A DNA stretch of 45,418 bases, from NCBI GenBank assembly GCA_029056055.1, contig JAIDCC010000068.1, forward strand, positions 1 to 45,418, read 5' to 3'. A program made the position numbers and the translations under genes. This DNA comes from Duncaniella sp. (GTDB lineage Bacteria; Bacteroidota; Bacteroidia; Bacteroidales; Muribaculaceae). Below, in pieces: positions 1 through 9,691 of this stretch. Under the pieces are notes generated by a model. It ran no database searches, was not told the origin of the DNA, and saw only the letters and a program-made list of their open reading frames with translations. Each line of letters begins with the position of its first letter. The first letter of the stretch is position 1.

Positions 1-330
1 TTTCCAGCAGACGCCGGCACCCGCGCGCGCCTCTTGTCTCGTGGGCGCGGAGATGTGTCTACGCGACAGGGGAGATTTGGTGCGGGGGGAGATTTGAGAA
101 ATTTTAAGAAGTAAAAAAGTGTCGTTTCAGATTTTTTGTGTACCTTTGCGGACAAATCGCTTACAGATTTTCTCGAGGGACGCACGGCGTGCGGCAAATC
201 CGCACCAATCCCCACCGAAATCCTTAGACAATACCGATTTTCGCGCCCGCGGCAGCGCTGCGTGTCAGCCCCTCCGGGCCGCCCGAACAACGAATTTTCA
301 ACTATCAACTCAGATTATAGTTACTTAACT
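1..330 (+). other. Upstream region and long leader of maeB
   Basis: No coding region is supported here. Positions 1-118 show no recognisable gene end. An 11-base direct repeat GGGGAGATTTG lies at 69-79 and 86-96, just upstream of the promoter at 141-148. From about 155 to 330 is a GC-rich leader of roughly 175 bases. It contains short self-complementary stretches such as GCACGGCGTGC near 182 and ends in an A/T-rich stretch before the maeB ATG. The reading frame of maeB is open upstream to 136, but that part is the leader and lacks family similarity. Confidence 0.6.
141..148 (+). promoter_or_regulatory. Bacteroidota -7 promoter element (TACCTTTG) for maeB
   Basis: TACCTTTG fits the Bacteroidota sigma-ABfr -7 consensus TAnnTTTG. 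It lies in a locally A/T-rich stretch about 183 bases before the maeB start. The -33 element is weak. Transcription would start near 153. Confidence 0.65.
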
Positions 331-2607
<2,277 letters not shown>

Positions 2608-2676
2608 AAAACACACACCCTCGGAGCCGCGCGACACATCCGCGGCGCTGAGGCCACTTCACACCGACACTTTTCC

Positions 2677-2716
2677 AGCCCCCGGTGCCCTACCCGGGCC
2701 CGGGGGCTTGGTTTTT
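2677..2716 (+). terminator. Rho-independent terminator after maeB
   Basis: The stem AGCCCCCGG (2677-2685) pairs with CCGGGGGCT (2700-2708), and a T-run follows at 2711-2715. It lies 70 bases after the maeB stop and before aroK. Confidence 0.75.
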
Positions 2717-2778
2717 CCCACCCCGCGGGGACGTGCCGCCGACCACCGCGCCGCCCCCGTCAGAAACACCTGTCACCT

Positions 2779-3339
2779 ATGCCACCAATTTTCCTCATCG
2801 GCTACATGGCCTCGGGCAAGACCACCCTCGGCCGCGCCCTCGCCGAGCGCCACGGCGCCCGCTTCGCCGACCTCGACGAGCTGATAGAACAGCGCGCCGG
2901 CATGAGCGTCAAAGAAATCTTCGCCGCCGAGGGAGAAAGCGGATTCCGCCGCCGCGAGCGCGCCATGCTCGAAGAGCTCGCCGCGAAAGGGCGAGACGAC
3001 GGAGGGCTGACGGTGATAGCCTGCGGCGGAGGCACACCCTGTCAGCCCGGCAACATGGAGCTGATGAACGCCGCCGGTGTGACGGTGTGGCTCGAAGCAT
3101 CGGGCGAGCGACTCCGCAACCGCCTGCTCGAAGGACGCGCCACACGCCCGCTGATAGCCTCGCTGTCAGACGACGAGCTCATCGAGTTTGCCGCACGGCA
3201 GCTCGAAGCACGCCGCCCTCACTACAGCGCCGCCGCCCACCGCTTCGACTCGTCGCTGCTCGAAACGCCCGACGAAGTGGCCGCGACCGCGCTCGAATTC
3301 TTTAACCGATTTCTCTCCTCACCCCACAGACCATCATGA
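2779..3339 (+). CDS. aroK: Shikimate kinase
   Basis: Phosphorylates shikimate at the 3-hydroxyl with ATP, in the chorismate (aromatic amino acid) pathway. The 186-residue protein is near the normal length. It has a P-loop GYMASGKTT at residues 8-16, the shikimate-binding DLDELIEQ at 32-39, the GGGTP loop around residue 89, and a lid segment EGRATRPLI with the expected arginines. The ATG at 2779 is the only start compatible with the P-loop near the N-terminus. Its stop overlaps the next gene by four bases (ATGA), so the two are translationally coupled. No TAnnTTTG promoter is visible directly upstream. Confidence 0.95.
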   Translation: MPPIFLIGYMASGKTTLGRALAERHGARFADLDELIEQRAGMSVKEIFAAEGESGFRRRERAMLEELAAKGRDDGGLTVIACGGGTPCQPGNMELMNAAGVTVWLEASGERLRNRLLEGRATRPLIASLSDDELIEFAARQLEARRPHYSAAAHRFDSSLLETPDEVAATALEFFNRFLSSPHRPS

Positions 3340-4517
3340 ACGAATTTGCCGCCACACCGCAGGAACAGCCGTGCGCGACAGCCACCATGCGCCGCAAAAT
3401 GACCATCGGCCTGCCCGCCTCCGAGTGGGCCGCCGAGCGCCGCTTCCCGCTCACCCCCGAAGGGTGTGAGATGCTCATCGGGCGCGGATTCCGCATCATC
3501 ATGCAGCAAGGCGCACCCGCCGACATCAATTACACCGACTCGCGCTACGCCCGCCGCGGCGTAGAGATAGCCACCCGTCAGGAAGCGTGGGGAGCCGACA
3601 TAGTCATCTCTCCCGCCCCCGCGTCGCGCGCCGACATAGGCTGCATGCGGCGCGGCGCGATGCTGCTCACCCTGATGCGTCCCGAGATACAAGACCCCGC
3701 TGCCCTGCGTCTGATGCTCGACCGCCACATAGTCAGCATAGCCCTCGACCTGGTGAAAGACAGCCACGGCTGCCGCCCCTTTGCCGACATTCTGGCCGAG
3801 ATTGACGGGCGCGCCGCCACCACGCTCGCGTCGGCCATCCTCGCCGACCCCCTGCGGGGCAAAGGTATCCTGCTGGGCGGAGTGGCCGGCATCGTGCCGT
3901 GCGAAATCCTCATCGTAGGCTCCGGGCTGGCCGCACAGGCCGCCGCGCGCTCGGCCATCGGACTGGGCGCGATGGTTAGAATGTATGACAATGACGTCTA
4001 CGCCCTGCGCAGCGCCATGACCACGATAGGCCCCGCCCTCATCACCTCGTCGCTGCATCCCCACACCCTCGGCAACGCCCTGCGCAGCGCCGACGTGGTG
4101 ATTGTCACTCCGACAGAGACCCCATTCGTCATAGACCGCGACGAAGTGGCCTCGATGAAAAAAGGAGTGCTCTGCTTCGACCTCACTTCGGCCTCAGGCA
4201 AAGCCTTCCCCTCGCTGACCGCCGTAGACCTCGCCCTGGCCTCGGCACTCAACAAATCGTCGCTCGCCGAGGGACGCATGTGTTTTGTCAACGCCGGCTG
4301 CGGAGTGGCCCGCACCGCCGCCATGGCGCTGAGCAACACCCTGGTAAAACTGCTGGCCGACATCACCGAATGCGACGGCGTGCAGAACGCCATCCGCCTG
4401 CTGCCCGGCATCCAGTGTGCCACCCTGACCTTCTTCGGGCGTGCCGTCAACCCCCACATCGCCGCCCGCGCCGCCGTGAGATGCGTCGACCTCTCGATAT
4501 TCCTCTCCCTCTCATAA
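3336..4517 (+). CDS. Alanine dehydrogenase / PNT-alpha family protein, atypical active site
   Basis: The 393-residue protein has the two-domain AlaDh/PNT fold. The N-terminal part (from about 21: MTIGLPASEWAAERRFPLTPEG) matches the family start and keeps the Arg after the Glu. The central Rossmann motif is VGSGLAAQAAA at 194-204, followed by an acidic strand end (MYDND). By ungapped alignment to remembered M. tuberculosis Ald, the catalytic Lys of the VKEP motif falls on Ala94 (in SPAPA) and the catalytic His of the FLHLA motif falls on Arg115 (in LTLMRPE). The latter segment looks more like transhydrogenase alpha subunits. Oxidoreductase activity on alanine is therefore doubtful; an NAD-binding relative is a safe description. 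It overlaps aroK by four bases and is followed 20 bases later by an RNase H gene. Confidence 0.75.
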   Translation: MNEFAATPQEQPCATATMRRKMTIGLPASEWAAERRFPLTPEGCEMLIGRGFRIIMQQGAPADINYTDSRYARRGVEIATRQEAWGADIVISPAPASRADIGCMRRGAMLLTLMRPEIQDPAALRLMLDRHIVSIALDLVKDSHGCRPFADILAEIDGRAATTLASAILADPLRGKGILLGGVAGIVPCEILIVGSGLAAQAAARSAIGLGAMVRMYDNDVYALRSAMTTIGPALITSSLHPHTLGNALRSADVVIVTPTETPFVIDRDEVASMKKGVLCFDLTSASGKAFPSLTAVDLALASALNKSSLAEGRMCFVNAGCGVARTAAMALSNTLVKLLADITECDGVQNAIRLLPGIQCATLTFFGRAVNPHIAARAAVRCVDLSIFLSLS

Positions 4518-4537
4518 CCAGCCACCAACATCATCCA

Positions 4538-5173
4538 ATGGGAAAATACTACGTAATCTGGGAAGGACGCGCCACGGGCGTATTCTCGTCGTGGGACGAA
4601 GCCAAGGAATTTGTAGAAAACTATCCGGGCGCCCGCTACAAAGCCTTTCCCACCCGCGAGGCCGCCATCGAAGCCTTCCGCGGCCCCTATGAAGCGCAGA
4701 CCGACATACTCCGCGCCATAGCCGCCCACCGCAACGAGAAAGTCAACTATGACGCCTTCCCGCAGATAGTGCAGGACGCGCTGGCCGTCGACGCCGCCTG
4801 TTCGAAAAACCCCGGGCCGGTGGAATACCGCGGCGTGTGGGTGCGCACGGGTCAACAGATTTTCCACGTCGGCCCGCTCGACGACGGCACCAACAACTTG
4901 GGCGAATTTCTCGCCCTCGTCCACGGCCTGGCCCTCCTGACCGCCCAGGGGCGCACCAATGTGCCCATCTACACCGACTCGAAAACCGCGCGCTCGTGGG
5001 TGAGAAACCGTAAAATCAAGACCACCGTGCAGCGCACCCCCCGCAACGCCGAGATATTCCGGCTCATCGACCGCGCGCTCGGCTGGCTCGCCACCCACAC
5101 CCCCACAAACCCCATCCTGACGTGGGACACCCCCGCTTGGGGCGAAATCCCCGCCGACTTCGGACGCAAATAA
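4538..5173 (+). CDS. Ribonuclease H with N-terminal viroplasmin domain
   Basis: Degrades the RNA strand of RNA-DNA hybrids. The 211-residue protein starts with a caulimovirus-viroplasmin-type domain (about residues 1-48, GKYYVIWEGRATGVFSSW), which binds hybrids in eukaryotic-type RNase H1. The RNase H fold follows, with acidic residues in VDAACSKNPG, NNLGEF, YTDSKTA and a C-terminal TWDTPAWGEIPADFGRK, matching the D-E-D-D arrangement. The frame is open upstream to 4280, but that part lies inside the preceding gene; ATG 4538 gives the family N-terminus. It probably shares a transcript with aroK and the AlaDH-like gene. Confidence 0.9.
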   Translation: MGKYYVIWEGRATGVFSSWDEAKEFVENYPGARYKAFPTREAAIEAFRGPYEAQTDILRAIAAHRNEKVNYDAFPQIVQDALAVDAACSKNPGPVEYRGVWVRTGQQIFHVGPLDDGTNNLGEFLALVHGLALLTAQGRTNVPIYTDSKTARSWVRNRKIKTTVQRTPRNAEIFRLIDRALGWLATHTPTNPILTWDTPAWGEIPADFGRK

Positions 5174-5240
5174 CAGGTAAGTAGATGTGTCCGGCACGGA
5201 CTATGCCACGATACGAGGCAATCGCCTGATTTACAGGTAT

Positions 5241-5260
5241 GGACGCGCCATGGCGCGTCC
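5241..5260. repeat. 20-base palindrome GGACGCGCCATGGCGCGTCC, copy 1
   Basis: A perfect self-complementary 20-mer, preceded by TACAGGTAT. An identical copy lies at 5313 and another at 45373. It belongs to the dispersed hairpin family described in the findings. Confidence 0.9.
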
Positions 5261-5312
5261 GCAGAGACGTTGGCGCGGCGAGAGGGGGTAATTCGTAGTC
5301 GTGGGTCTGCGT

Positions 5313-5332
5313 GGACGCGCCATGGCGCGTCC
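5313..5332. repeat. 20-base palindrome GGACGCGCCATGGCGCGTCC, copy 2
   Basis: Identical to copy 1 and followed by CTACCTGCTAATCA. The same CTACCTGNNAATCA flank follows the half-unit at 21312-21333, and its complement precedes copy 1. Copies 1 and 2 thus lie as inverted units 52 bases apart. Confidence 0.9.
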
Positions 5333-5364
5333 CTACCTGCTAATCAGATGATTACAGCGCAATG

Positions 5365-5381
5365 CATCCCCCGAGGGGATG
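5365..5381. repeat. Short hairpin CATCCCC-CGA-GGGGATG
   Basis: A seven-base-pair perfect stem with a three-base loop, inside the palindrome-rich patch. No T-run follows, so it is not a classical terminator. Confidence 0.7.
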
Positions 5382-5467
5382 TGGTCAATCCTCTATTTGA
5401 ACCGCATTGGGCTATGCCGCTATCTGAGACAACGAATGTTTTTGGTACAAACGATAAAGTTTTCTAT

Positions 5468-5517
5468 ATCTCCATTATCAAATAGTGTGCCATGGCACAC
5501 TATTTGATAATGGAGAT
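5468..5517. repeat. 50-base perfect palindrome centred on CCATGG
   Basis: Each of the 25 bases left of the centre (5492/5493) pairs with its partner on the right, with no loop. The arms run ATCTCCATTATCAAATAGTG and on to TGCCA. Pairing could continue for about three base pairs beyond a one-base bulge. The core GTGCCATGGCAC resembles GCGCCATGGCGC of the 20-base palindromes nearby. No coding role is seen. Confidence 0.9.
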
Positions 5518-5660
5518 TATATTGACCGACGGTCCGGACGGGGCGAAATTTTGCATTCGGTTCAGTTGGTATGGCACCCGATGGCGGCTTCAGCCGGATG
5601 CGAAATTTCGAGCACATACTTAATTAACAAAATTTAAGTCATTTTCCGTCATTTTTTTCG

Positions 5661-5668
5661 TAATTTTG
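5661..5668 (+). promoter_or_regulatory. Bacteroidota -7 promoter element (TAATTTTG) for recJ-recQ
   Basis: TAATTTTG matches TAnnTTTG and follows a T-rich stretch, with TTTTCC about 19 bases upstream. It lies 230 bases before the recJ ATG, giving a leader of about 220 bases. Confidence 0.75.
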
Positions 5669-5897
5669 TGGATAAGTAGCCGATAGAATAGCCTGTCGGT
5701 TGCGAGGGAAAACCATATCCGCACGACGGCGCCCCCATCAATGCCGAAAGCTAATACCATGCCCAGCGCGAGGTGCGGAGCCGCTACCCCGAAGCAGCAC
5801 GCTCCGCGACAACCGAAGACCGCTTCTTGCCGAGGCACCCGTCAGCCGTCGCAACGGACCTTCCCCACCCCCTCCCGATAAGAAAAAAACAACATAA

Positions 5898-7631
5898 ATG
5901 ACAAGTAAATGGAATTACTGTCCCCTCACATCCACACAGCAAGAAGCAGCGCGCCGCCTGGCGGGACGCTACGCCCAGGTGCCACCCGTCAGTGAGCTCC
6001 TCGCAAGGCGTGGCATCACCGACCAGACGCAAGCCGACCGTTTTCTCTATCCCTCGCTGCGCGACCTCCACGACCCCTTCCTGATGCCGGGCATGGACCG
6101 CGCCGTGGCGCGCCTCAACGCCGCCATGGGGGCGAAGGAAAAGATAATGGTCTACGGCGACTATGACGTGGACGGCACCACGGCGGTGGCACTCGTCTAC
6201 AAATACCTGCGCACATACTATTCGGCCATCGACTACTATATCCCCACCCGCTCGGAGGATGGATATGGCATCTCGCGGGCCACGATTGACATGGCGGCCG
6301 AGAGGGGCGTCAGCCTGTTCATCATACTCGACTGTGGCATCAAAGCCACCGAAGAGGTGAGTTATGCCCTTGAGAAAGGCATCGACTTCATCATCTGCGA
6401 CCATCACGTGGCCGACGAGGCCCTGCCACCGGCCGCGGCCATCCTCAACCCCAAGCTCGAAGGTTCGACCTACCCGTGCCCCCACCTGTCGGGCTGCGGC
6501 GTAGGGTTCAAACTCATGCAGGCCTTCGCGAAGTCAAACGGCCTCGACCCCGGCGAGCTCGAGGGAATGCTCGACCTCGTGGCGGTGTCGATAGCCGCCG
6601 ACATCGTGCCCATGGTGGGCGAAAACCGCATCATGACCTACTGGGGCATGCGACGGCTCAACGCCAATCCCAACCTCGGTCTGCGCGCCATCATCCGCAC
6701 CTGCGGCCTGGCGGGCAAGGAAATCACCATCAGCGACGTGATATTCAAAATCGGGCCGCGCATCAACGCCTCGGGCCGTATGCAGAGCGGCAAAGAAGCC
6801 GTCGACCTGCTCGTGTGTCGCGACATGAGCGAAGCCATGACCCGCGCCCGCGAGATAGACCGCTACAACCGCGAGCGCAAAGAGCTCGACAAACAGATTA
6901 CCGACGAAGCCACGGCCATCATAGCCGCCTCGGGCATCGACCCCGACACACGCTCGACGGTGGTGGTCTACCACAAAGACTGGCACAAAGGCATCATCGG
7001 CATCGTGGCCTCGCGCCTCACCGAACTCTACTACAAACCCTCGGTGGTGCTGACCAACTCGGGGGGCATGGCCACCGGCTCGTCGCGCTCGGTGCAAGGC
7101 TTCGACGTCTACAGCGCCGTGGCCTCGGCACGTCATCTGCTCGAAAACTTCGGCGGCCACACCTATGCCGTAGGGCTCTCGCTCAAAGAAGAAAACATCC
7201 CGGAATTCACGCGCCTGTTCGAGGAATACGTCTCGACCCACATCCTCGCCGAGCAACGCGAGCCGCTGCTCGACATCGACGCCTACCTGACCTTTGCCGA
7301 AATCACCCCCGACTTCCTGGGAGTGCTGCACAGGTTCAACCCCTTCGGGCCGGGCAACCGCAAACCGGTGTTCTGCACGCGCGGCGTCACCGACTTCGGC
7401 ACGTCGAAAGCCGTGGGGCGCAACCTCGAACACATCAAGCTCGACCTCGTCGACGACACCTGCGGGAAAGTCTTCTCGGCCATCGCCTTCAACTCGGCCC
7501 GACACTTCGACCACATCCACGCCGGAAAGCGATTTGACATCTGCTACACCATCGAGGAGACCCACCGCAAAGGCCACACCTCGCTGCAACTGCAAGTGAA
7601 ATCCATCCGCCACACCTCAGCCGAAGAGTGA
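5898..7631 (+). CDS. recJ: Single-stranded-DNA-specific exonuclease RecJ
   Basis: A 5'-3' single-strand DNA exonuclease for recombination and repair. The 577-residue protein carries the DHH-phosphoesterase motifs in order: YGDYDVDG at 86-93, the LDCG segment near 144, and DHH at 168-170. The DHHA1 part follows (KGIIGIVASRL, then GGMATGSSR) and then a C-terminal OB-like region with FNPFGPGN. The length agrees with RecJ. The start at 5898 is the first ATG after an A-rich stretch and matches the family (WNYCPLT). It is translationally coupled to recQ by a GTGA overlap, placing a RecFOR-type nuclease and helicase in one transcript. Confidence 0.96.
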   Translation: MTSKWNYCPLTSTQQEAARRLAGRYAQVPPVSELLARRGITDQTQADRFLYPSLRDLHDPFLMPGMDRAVARLNAAMGAKEKIMVYGDYDVDGTTAVALVYKYLRTYYSAIDYYIPTRSEDGYGISRATIDMAAERGVSLFIILDCGIKATEEVSYALEKGIDFIICDHHVADEALPPAAAILNPKLEGSTYPCPHLSGCGVGFKLMQAFAKSNGLDPGELEGMLDLVAVSIAADIVPMVGENRIMTYWGMRRLNANPNLGLRAIIRTCGLAGKEITISDVIFKIGPRINASGRMQSGKEAVDLLVCRDMSEAMTRAREIDRYNRERKELDKQITDEATAIIAASGIDPDTRSTVVVYHKDWHKGIIGIVASRLTELYYKPSVVLTNSGGMATGSSRSVQGFDVYSAVASARHLLENFGGHTYAVGLSLKEENIPEFTRLFEEYVSTHILAEQREPLLDIDAYLTFAEITPDFLGVLHRFNPFGPGNRKPVFCTRGVTDFGTSKAVGRNLEHIKLDLVDDTCGKVFSAIAFNSARHFDHIHAGKRFDICYTIEETHRKGHTSLQLQVKSIRHTSAEE

Positions 7632-9544
7632 CACCGGTAGACATCCTGAGCCGTTACTGGGGCTACGACAGGTTTCGCCCCATGCAGGAAGAGATAATAG
7701 AGTCGGTGCTCGCGGGGCACGACACCATAGGCCTGCTCCCCACCGGCGGCGGCAAGAGCATCACGTTTCAGGTGCCCGCCATGCTGCTGCCGGGGCTGAC
7801 CCTCGTGGTGACCCCCCTCATCTCGCTGATGAAAGACCAGGCCGACAACCTGAAAGCCGTAGGCATCCCCGCCACCATACTCCACGCCGGCCTCACCCAC
7901 CGCGAGAAAGAACTCGCCATGACCCGCTGCCGTCTGGGCAAGGTGAAAATAGTCTACCTCTCGCCCGAACGCCTGCAAAACCGCTCGTTTCTGGCCGAAA
8001 TGCGGGGCGTCGACGTCAGCCTCATCGTGGTAGACGAAGCCCACTGCATCTCCCAGTGGGGCTACGACTTCCGTCCCAACTATCTGAAAGTGGCCGCACT
8101 GCGTTCGCTTGTGGGCGAACATGTGCCCGTGCTCGCCCTGACCGCCTCGGCCACCCCCGAAGTCGTGGCCGACATAGCCGACAAACTTCAGATGCGCGAC
8201 CACCGGCTCTTCGCGCGCAGCTTCGACCGCGACAACCTGAGCTACATCGTGCGCTACTCCGACACAAAAGAGCAGACCCTCGGGCGCGTGCTCGCCTCGA
8301 CCGACGGCACCGCCATAGTCTACGTGCGGTCGCGCCGCCGCACCATCGAACTCGCCGCCTCCCTCTCGGCCTCAGGCTTCTCGGCCGAAGCCTATCACGC
8401 CGGGCTCGACCCCGACACCAAGACCGAGCGTCAGGACCGCTGGAAATCGGGCGAGACGCGCATCATCGTGGCCACAAACGCCTTCGGGATGGGCATCGAC
8501 AAGCCCGACGTGCGCCTCGTGGTGCACGTCGACCTCCCTTCGTCGCTCGAAGAATACTATCAGGAAGCAGGCCGCGCCGGGCGCGACGGCCTCCCCTCGA
8601 TGGCCGTAGCCATAGTCAACAACCGCGACAAAGCCACACTGACGCGCCGCCTCAACGACGCCTTTCCCGACAAGAGCTTCATAGCCGACGTCTACGAGAA
8701 ACTCTGTGTGTTTCTCGGCGTGGCCGTGGGCGACGGCTACGACCGCGTGTTTGAATTTCCCTTCGACACCTTCGTCCACCGCTTCAAGCTGCCCCCCGTC
8801 ACCACCGACTCGGCCCTGCGGCTGCTGACCCGCGCGGGGTGGATAGACTTCGACCCCGAACCCTCGGCCGAAGCGCGCGTGATGCTACGCATGAACCGCG
8901 AGGAACTCTACGGGCTATCGCTTCCGCCCGTGGCCGAGGAAGTGCTCGAAGCCATCCTGCGCCGCTACACAGGCCTCTTCGCCGACTACGTGGGCATCTC
9001 CGAGCAACGCCTCGGCATAGTGTGCGGCATCTCCACGCAGCAAGTCTACGAAGCCCTGCTCCTGCTGGGGCGCATGAAAGTGCTTTCCTACGTGCCGCGC
9101 TCCGCCTCGTCGATAGTCTACTTCCCCACCTCGCGCGAAGACACGCGCCACATCGTCATGCCCCTCGAAGTCTACGACCGTCAGCGCGAGCGCATGGAGC
9201 GCCGCCTCGAAGCCGTGAGAAATTTCGCCTTCTCCTCGACCGAATGCCGCTCGACCACCCTCCTGCGCTACTTCGGCGAAACCCCCGAGGCGCCCTGCGG
9301 CAAGTGTGACGTGTGCCGTCAGCGCCGCGGCACCGACGGCGGCCCGCGCGACGACGCACCCCTCGAAGCCGCCATTCTCGCCACGCTCGCCTACGGCCCC
9401 CGCACCCTCTCGTCGCTGACCGCCCTCATCTCGGGGCGCACCCCCGCCGCGATAGCCGAGAGCGTGCGCCGTCTGGCCGCCGCCTCGCGCCTCACCCTCT
9501 CGCCCCCCGCCGTCGACCCCCTCCTCTCGCTCCCGGAAGCCTGA
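7628..9544 (+). CDS. recQ: ATP-dependent DNA helicase RecQ
   Basis: A 3'-5' DNA helicase working with RecJ in gap repair and recombination. The 638-residue protein begins with a GTG codon overlapping the recJ stop. This start is required because the RecQ aromatic/motif 0 segment YWGYDRFRPMQ sits at residues 10-20. Walker A is LLPTGGGKS at 36-44 and the DEAH box is at 136-139, followed by the RecQ aromatic loop ISQWGYDFRP. Motif VI is YQEAGRAGRDG. A zinc-binding cluster (TEC, then CGKCDVC) lies near 540-560, followed by a short winged-helix-like tail. I see no clear HRDC domain. Confidence 0.96.
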   Translation: MTPVDILSRYWGYDRFRPMQEEIIESVLAGHDTIGLLPTGGGKSITFQVPAMLLPGLTLVVTPLISLMKDQADNLKAVGIPATILHAGLTHREKELAMTRCRLGKVKIVYLSPERLQNRSFLAEMRGVDVSLIVVDEAHCISQWGYDFRPNYLKVAALRSLVGEHVPVLALTASATPEVVADIADKLQMRDHRLFARSFDRDNLSYIVRYSDTKEQTLGRVLASTDGTAIVYVRSRRRTIELAASLSASGFSAEAYHAGLDPDTKTERQDRWKSGETRIIVATNAFGMGIDKPDVRLVVHVDLPSSLEEYYQEAGRAGRDGLPSMAVAIVNNRDKATLTRRLNDAFPDKSFIADVYEKLCVFLGVAVGDGYDRVFEFPFDTFVHRFKLPPVTTDSALRLLTRAGWIDFDPEPSAEARVMLRMNREELYGLSLPPVAEEVLEAILRRYTGLFADYVGISEQRLGIVCGISTQQVYEALLLLGRMKVLSYVPRSASSIVYFPTSREDTRHIVMPLEVYDRQRERMERRLEAVRNFAFSSTECRSTTLLRYFGETPEAPCGKCDVCRQRRGTDGGPRDDAPLEAAILATLAYGPRTLSSLTALISGRTPAAIAESVRRLAAASRLTLSPPAVDPLLSLPEA

Positions 9545-9602
9545 CCCACAGCGAGAAGCCTGAAAAATCGCAGGGAGATTTTCGGGTGTGGTTTAAAATG
9601 CT

Positions 9603-9610
9603 TATCTTTG
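9603..9610 (+). promoter_or_regulatory. Bacteroidota -7 promoter element (TATCTTTG) for the AsmA-like gene
   Basis: TATCTTTG fits TAnnTTTG; TTTTCGGG about 20 bases upstream may serve as the -33 region. It lies 82 bases before the ATG at 9692. A small stem (AAAATC/GATTTT, about 9564-9582) just upstream could be the recQ terminator. Confidence 0.7.
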
Positions 9611-9691
9611 CAGTCTCGATTACGGAAACTTTTCGGCACGGTCGGAGGTTGTAAGAAAGTACGGCTTCCCGACCCCCGAAACTTTTAGACT

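Larger units (their letters stand above)
5174..5897. other. Palindrome-rich intergenic region before recJ
   Basis: About 720 bases without a credible gene. The first part, to about 5600, is crowded with inverted repeats: two copies of a 20-base palindrome, a CATCCCC/GGGGATG hairpin, a 50-base perfect palindrome, GACCGACGGTC at 5524-5534 and CGGCTTCAGCCG at 5585-5596. From 5661 it holds the recJ promoter and a leader of about 220 GC-rich bases. Short frames at 5270-5485 (+) and 5620-5838 (-) run through the repeats or the promoter and are not believed. Confidence 0.7.

Noticed and set aside
5220-5360. CRISPR-like repeat arrangement (two identical palindromes 52 bases apart)
   Set aside because: Only two copies, in inverted flank context, with further copies dispersed elsewhere and no cas genes.
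5270-5485. 71-codon frame in the recJ upstream patch
   Set aside because: It runs through the palindromes and into the 50-base palindrome; no family similarity.
5620-5838. 72-codon minus-strand frame over the recJ promoter
   Set aside because: It overlaps the clear TAATTTTG promoter and has no start context or protein signature.
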